Assembly (NCBI GenBank): GCA_945861785.1
Contig: CAMAWD010000044.1
Coordinates: 1 to 48,267 of the forward strand
Direction: 5' to 3'
Length of the DNA stretch: 48,267 nt
Source of the DNA: Rhodoferax sp. OV413
Lineage (GTDB): Bacteria; Pseudomonadota; Gammaproteobacteria; Burkholderiales; Burkholderiaceae_C
Shown: piece after piece, positions 43,916 to 48,267 of the stretch
Layout: each line of letters begins with the position of its first letter
How positions within the stretch are numbered: the first letter of the stretch is position 1
Notes under the pieces: generated by a model
Database searches by the model: none
What the model was told of the DNA's origin: nothing
What the model saw: only the letters and a program-made list of their open reading frames with translations
Made by a program: the position numbers and the translations under genes

Positions 43916-45486
43916 TGATGGTTGGCTCGCAACCTCTCAATTCTGTGCGCCATTGGCCGAAGGCGCTATTGGCGTTGGCAGTTGCTCTATTTGGGGTGGT
44001 ACTTGTCTATTGGAGCACTGCCGTCGCGATGGTCACCATCTGGTACCGATCCGAGACATTTACCCACGCCTTTGTTGTGCCCCCCATTGTGTTGTGGCTG
44101 GTCTGGCGCCGCCGGCACGACGTTGCCCTGTTGCGTCCAAAACCTGCTTGGGTCGTGCTGATCCCGCTGGCTGCAGTCGCCCTCATGTGGCTGCTGGGTG
44201 ACCTGACCGCGGTGAATTCGGTCACCCAGTTGGCTTTTGTCACCATGCTCGTATTGGCGGTGCCGGCCATTCTTGGGCTCCAAGTTGCCTATGCCTTGTT
44301 GTTCCCACTGTTCTTCCTGTTTTTTGCGGTGCCAATCGGCGAGTTTTTGATGCCGCTGTTCATGGTTTGGACGGCCGATTTCACGGTGGCTGCGTTGCGA
44401 CTTTCCGGCATTCCGGTCCTGAGGGATGGATTGCAGTTTGTCATTCCCACGGGCAGTTGGTCGGTGGTGGAGGCTTGTAGCGGCATTCGTTACCTCATTG
44501 CGTCTGTGACTGTAGGGTCCTTGTTTGCCCACCTGAACTACCAGTCTGCGCAGCGCCGGGCCGTTTTTGTCTTGGTGTCATTCTTGGTGCCAGTGGTGGC
44601 CAACTGGTTTCGCGCCTACATGATCGTGATGGTTGGGCACTTGTCCGGCAACACCCTTGCCGTGGGTGTCGACCACCTCATCTACGGATGGGTATTTTTT
44701 GGCGTGGTCATTATGCTGATGTTTGTCATTGGCGCGCGCTGGGCTGAGCCGGAACCACTGCCACTTTCGCGGTCGAAATCGAGTCAAGCGTCGGCCCCCG
44801 AGTCAGCAGCGAAAGCCCTTGTGTTTGCCTTGGCGGCATTGTTTGTCCTTTCTGCAACGGGTTGGCCGCTTGGCGCCAGGTTGGCCATTGATGCAACTGC
44901 GGCACCCAGCAAGGCAACCATGGCCGCACCGACTTCGCTGGGTAAAGGTTGGCAGCTGAAAACCCCTCCGACCCATGACTTCAAGCCCAGCTTCGAAAAC
45001 ACGTCGGCTGAGGTCAACGCCGCATACAGCAACGGGCAGCAAGAAGTAGGCATGTACCTGGGCTTTTACCGGCATCAGGATTACAGCCGCAAGCTGGTCA
45101 GTTCAAGCAATGTGCTCGTCGCGTCCAACGACCGCGCTTGGAGCCGTGTTGCCAGTGGCAGCCGCAACGTGCCCTTAGGTGCTGCCACGACCGCGATCCG
45201 CACAGCGGAGTTGCGCCAAGCTGACGCGACAGGTTCAGACCAGGCGGACCGCCTGATGGTCTGGCAGATTTACTGGATAAATGGCACTTTGACCAGCAGT
45301 GACTACGCGGCCAAAGTTTATAGTGCGGTCTACCGTTTGTTGGGCAAGGGCGACGACAGCGCTGTGATCGTGGTGTACACCGAAAAGCCGCGTAACGGCG
45401 CGGTTGACGCGTCGCTCGAGGCGTTCATGACCGCAAACTACAGTGCGATAGACGCGTTGTTGCAACAGGCCAAAGCGAGCCGTTAG
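43915..45486 (+). CDS. xrtA: Exosortase A fused to EpsI domain
   Basis: A 523-residue inner-membrane protein. The N-terminal exosortase core has about eight TMs and the catalytic triad C188 (VVEACSGIRYL), R233 (NWFRAYMIV) and H254 (GVDHLIYGWVFF), all intact. It cleaves PEP-CTERM signals, such as that of the protein at 30936-31778. From about residue 318 a TM is followed by a periplasmic EpsI/DUF3485 domain (LGKGWQLKTPPTHDFKPSFE; MYLGFYRHQDYSRKLVS), encoded separately in some species. ATG 43915 overlaps the FemAB stop; ATG 43918 and GTG 43912 are alternatives. Confidence 0.95.
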   Translation: MMVGSQPLNSVRHWPKALLALAVALFGVVLVYWSTAVAMVTIWYRSETFTHAFVVPPIVLWLVWRRRHDVALLRPKPAWVVLIPLAAVALMWLLGDLTAVNSVTQLAFVTMLVLAVPAILGLQVAYALLFPLFFLFFAVPIGEFLMPLFMVWTADFTVAALRLSGIPVLRDGLQFVIPTGSWSVVEACSGIRYLIASVTVGSLFAHLNYQSAQRRAVFVLVSFLVPVVANWFRAYMIVMVGHLSGNTLAVGVDHLIYGWVFFGVVIMLMFVIGARWAEPEPLPLSRSKSSQASAPESAAKALVFALAALFVLSATGWPLGARLAIDATAAPSKATMAAPTSLGKGWQLKTPPTHDFKPSFENTSAEVNAAYSNGQQEVGMYLGFYRHQDYSRKLVSSSNVLVASNDRAWSRVASGSRNVPLGAATTAIRTAELRQADATGSDQADRLMVWQIYWINGTLTSSDYAAKVYSAVYRLLGKGDDSAVIVVYTEKPRNGAVDASLEAFMTANYSAIDALLQQAKASR

Positions 45487-45504
45487 TTTTATGGAGATTC
45501 TTCG

Positions 45505-46785
<1,281 letters not shown>

Positions 46786-46799
46786 AGCGCCCCCCGGCT

Positions 46800-46874
46800 G
46801 TCATCCCGGGCTTGACCCGGGATCCGCGGATTGGGGGTGTTGCAACCCCAATCCCAATTCGGGTCTGCAATGAC
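46800..46874. repeat. REP/MITE-like palindromic intergenic element
   Basis: A 75-bp element is bounded by GTCAT and ATGAC. It contains a perfect TCCCGGG-CTTGA-CCCGGGA hairpin and a 9-bp stem GGATTGGGG/CCCCAATCC (46828-46854). The pattern resembles dispersed palindromic elements of proteobacteria. It may act as a transcript stabiliser or attenuator between the dehydrogenase and the glycosyltransferase. Confidence 0.7.
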
Positions 46875-46894
46875 GGCTATCGGGAGCCCTGAGC

Positions 46895-48073
46895 ATGCCG
46901 CTTGATAAACGCCCACTTGTCGTTCACCTGATGTACCGTTTTGACACGGGTGGCCTGGAAAACGGCGTCGTCAACCTTGTCAACCACATGCCTGCCGACA
47001 GGTACCGCCATGCCATCGTGGCCTTGTCTGAAATCACAGACTTTCGCAACCGCATCGAGCGCAAAGACGTCGAGTTTGTCGCGTTGAACAAGCCGCCGGG
47101 CCAGGGCATCTGGCAGTTCCCCAAGCTCTACAAGTTGTTCCGCAGCATGCGCCCAGCCATCGTGCACAGCCGCAATCTCGCCGCCCTGGAGTGCCAGTTG
47201 CCGGCCTGGGCTGCCAGGGTGCCGGTGCGTATCCATGGCGAACACGGCCGGGATGTGGGCGATCTGGACGGCAGCAACACCACCTACCAGCGTGTACGGC
47301 GCGTCTACCGCCCCTTTGTGCACCACTACATGGCCTTGTCGCGCGACCTGGCGGACTATCTGGTGCAGAAGATCCACGTACCGCAGAGCGCCATCACGCA
47401 GGTGTACAACGGCGTCGATACCCAGCGCTTCAAACCCGCGGCCAATGGGCCCTTGCCGATTGCCGGGTGCCCGTTCGACCCGTCCCAGCACTGGCTGGTG
47501 GGCACGGTGGGCCGCATGCAAACCGTCAAGGATCAGGTGATGCTGGCGCGGGCATTTGTCCGCGCGCTGGAGTTGGCCCCGCAACTCAAGGCCACCATGC
47601 GGCTGGTGATGGTGGGCGAGGGCCCGCTGCGAGCCCAGGCCCAGGCGGTTCTGGATGCAGCCGGCGTCACCAGGCTGGCCTGGTTGCCTGGCGAAAGAAA
47701 CGACGTGCCCAATATCATGCGCGGCCTGCACGCCTTTGCCTTGCCTTCATTGGCCGAAGGCATCTCCAACACCATCCTGGAGGCGATGGCCAGTGGCCTG
47801 CCGGTGCTCGCCACCGACGTGGGCGGCAATGCCGACCTGGTGCAGCGGGGGCAGACTGGCGAAATCACCGCTGCCGCAGACCCCATGGCGATGGCGCAAA
47901 GGCTGGTGCAGTTGGCCACCGAGCCGCAACGCGCCAACACCATGGGCTTGGCCGGCCGCCAGCGTGTTGAGGCAGCGTTCAGCATGCAGGCCATGGTGAA
48001 AAACTACCAGTCTGTGTACGACAAACAACTGCGCCATGCAGGGGTCAGTCAAAACCCCTCATCGCATGCTTGA
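46895..48073 (+). CDS. Glycosyltransferase of the XrtA/PEP-CTERM system (TIGR03088-like, GT4)
   Basis: A 392-residue GT-B glycosyltransferase. It starts with PLVVHLMYRFDTGGLENGVV, a hallmark of the XrtA-associated sugar transferase, and continues with HSRNLAALECQLPA, GEHGRD and YNGVDTQRF. In the donor domain are VGTVGRMQTVKDQ, LPSLAEGISNTILEAMASGL and PVLATDVGGN. It adds a sugar to the exopolysaccharide repeat unit. GGGAG precedes the ATG by about 9 bases. It lies downstream of the palindromic element. Confidence 0.94.
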   Translation: MPLDKRPLVVHLMYRFDTGGLENGVVNLVNHMPADRYRHAIVALSEITDFRNRIERKDVEFVALNKPPGQGIWQFPKLYKLFRSMRPAIVHSRNLAALECQLPAWAARVPVRIHGEHGRDVGDLDGSNTTYQRVRRVYRPFVHHYMALSRDLADYLVQKIHVPQSAITQVYNGVDTQRFKPAANGPLPIAGCPFDPSQHWLVGTVGRMQTVKDQVMLARAFVRALELAPQLKATMRLVMVGEGPLRAQAQAVLDAAGVTRLAWLPGERNDVPNIMRGLHAFALPSLAEGISNTILEAMASGLPVLATDVGGNADLVQRGQTGEITAAADPMAMAQRLVQLATEPQRANTMGLAGRQRVEAAFSMQAMVKNYQSVYDKQLRHAGVSQNPSSHA

Positions 48074-48130
48074 CCCAGGCCCCGCCGCCAGCCCCACAAC
48101 AACAACCACGCAGTTGCGAAGGATTTCCCC

Positions 48131-48267
48131 ATGGCCACAACCACCGAACCCGACGACTACGACAGCCCGTGGAAAGACATCGTCGAGCACGCCTTCGCGG
48201 AATTCATGGTGTATTTTTTTCCGCAGATACACGCCGAGATCGAGTGGGACAAGGGCTACGAGTTCAA
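48131..48267 (+). CDS. Start of a conserved hypothetical protein, putative Rpn/transposase-like nuclease family (3' end outside window)
   Basis: The first 45 codons, MATTTEPDDYDSPWKDIVEH then AFAEFMVYFFPQIHAEIEWD, resemble the N-terminus of a widespread family annotated as putative transposase or cytosolic protein, related to Rpn PD-(D/E)xK nucleases. The nuclease core would lie beyond the window, so the assignment rests on the N-terminal pattern only. It begins 57 bases after the glycosyltransferase. Confidence 0.55.
   Translation, partial: MATTTEPDDYDSPWKDIVEHAFAEFMVYFFPQIHAEIEWDKGYEF

Overview
The window reads as chromosomal DNA of a betaproteobacterium of the order Burkholderiales, probably Comamonadaceae (Rhodoferax/Polaromonas-like). 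This is an inference from overall GC-rich coding, a SAH riboswitch in front of ahcY, betaproteobacterial-type PrfC, AhcY and MetF, and a complete exosortase A (XrtA/PEP-CTERM) exopolysaccharide locus. No rRNA, tRNA, intact insertion sequence or CRISPR array was seen.

Left part (1-15.7 kb), mostly housekeeping. It holds the 3' end of a uvrA gene, convergent with a metal-chelate ABC uptake operon (binding protein, permease, ATPase) that has a DUF2946 metal-motif protein upstream. Next come a histone-deacetylase-like amidohydrolase and a minus-strand run prfC, HAD phosphatase, MFS transporter. A hipBA-type toxin-antitoxin pair follows, then a methyl-cycle operon ahcY-tlyA-metF behind a sigma-70-like promoter and a SAH riboswitch, and a UDP-glucuronate-type epimerase.

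Middle (15.8-24.1 kb), a rearranged accessory region. An antitoxin-like ORF is broken by an extra G and by a 13-bp tandem duplication. It is followed by a chimera of a DUF6036 nucleotidyltransferase head and a DUF4143 ATPase tail, which runs into a 267-bp copy of the border between a low-molecular-weight phosphotyrosine phosphatase gene and a cyclic-nucleotide-binding protein gene. The second copy of that 267-bp segment lies 6.7 kb away inside the intact genes. Between the copies sits a visibly less GC-rich block: a 1083-residue hybrid histidine kinase, convergent with an outer-membrane barrel plus PstS-like periplasmic protein pair. A pair of overlapping hairpins with a shared loop lies upstream of the barrel gene.

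Right part (24.3-48.3 kb), envelope and exopolysaccharide. A tight six-gene plus-strand run encodes a LolD-like ATPase, FtsX/LolC-like permease, LolA-like periplasmic carrier, outer-membrane barrel, GT4 glycosyltransferase and PIG-L deacetylase, which looks like one assembly-and-export pathway. Next is a PEP-CTERM protein with a well-placed sigma-54 promoter and a terminator, then a DMT transporter, a nitroreductase-fold protein, a four-His-box membrane hydroxylase and a ThiF-type adenylating enzyme. From 36 kb to 48 kb lies the XrtA/EPS cluster: Wza-like exporter, chain-length regulator, Tyr-rich autokinase, TIGR03016-type barrel, ExeA-like ATPase, DUF3473 deacetylase, FemAB-like protein, exosortase A fused to an EpsI domain, a TviB-type sugar-nucleotide dehydrogenase and a TIGR03088-type glycosyltransferase. 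The kinase, chain-length protein and exporter make and export the polysaccharide, while XrtA processes PEP-CTERM proteins such as the one at 31 kb.
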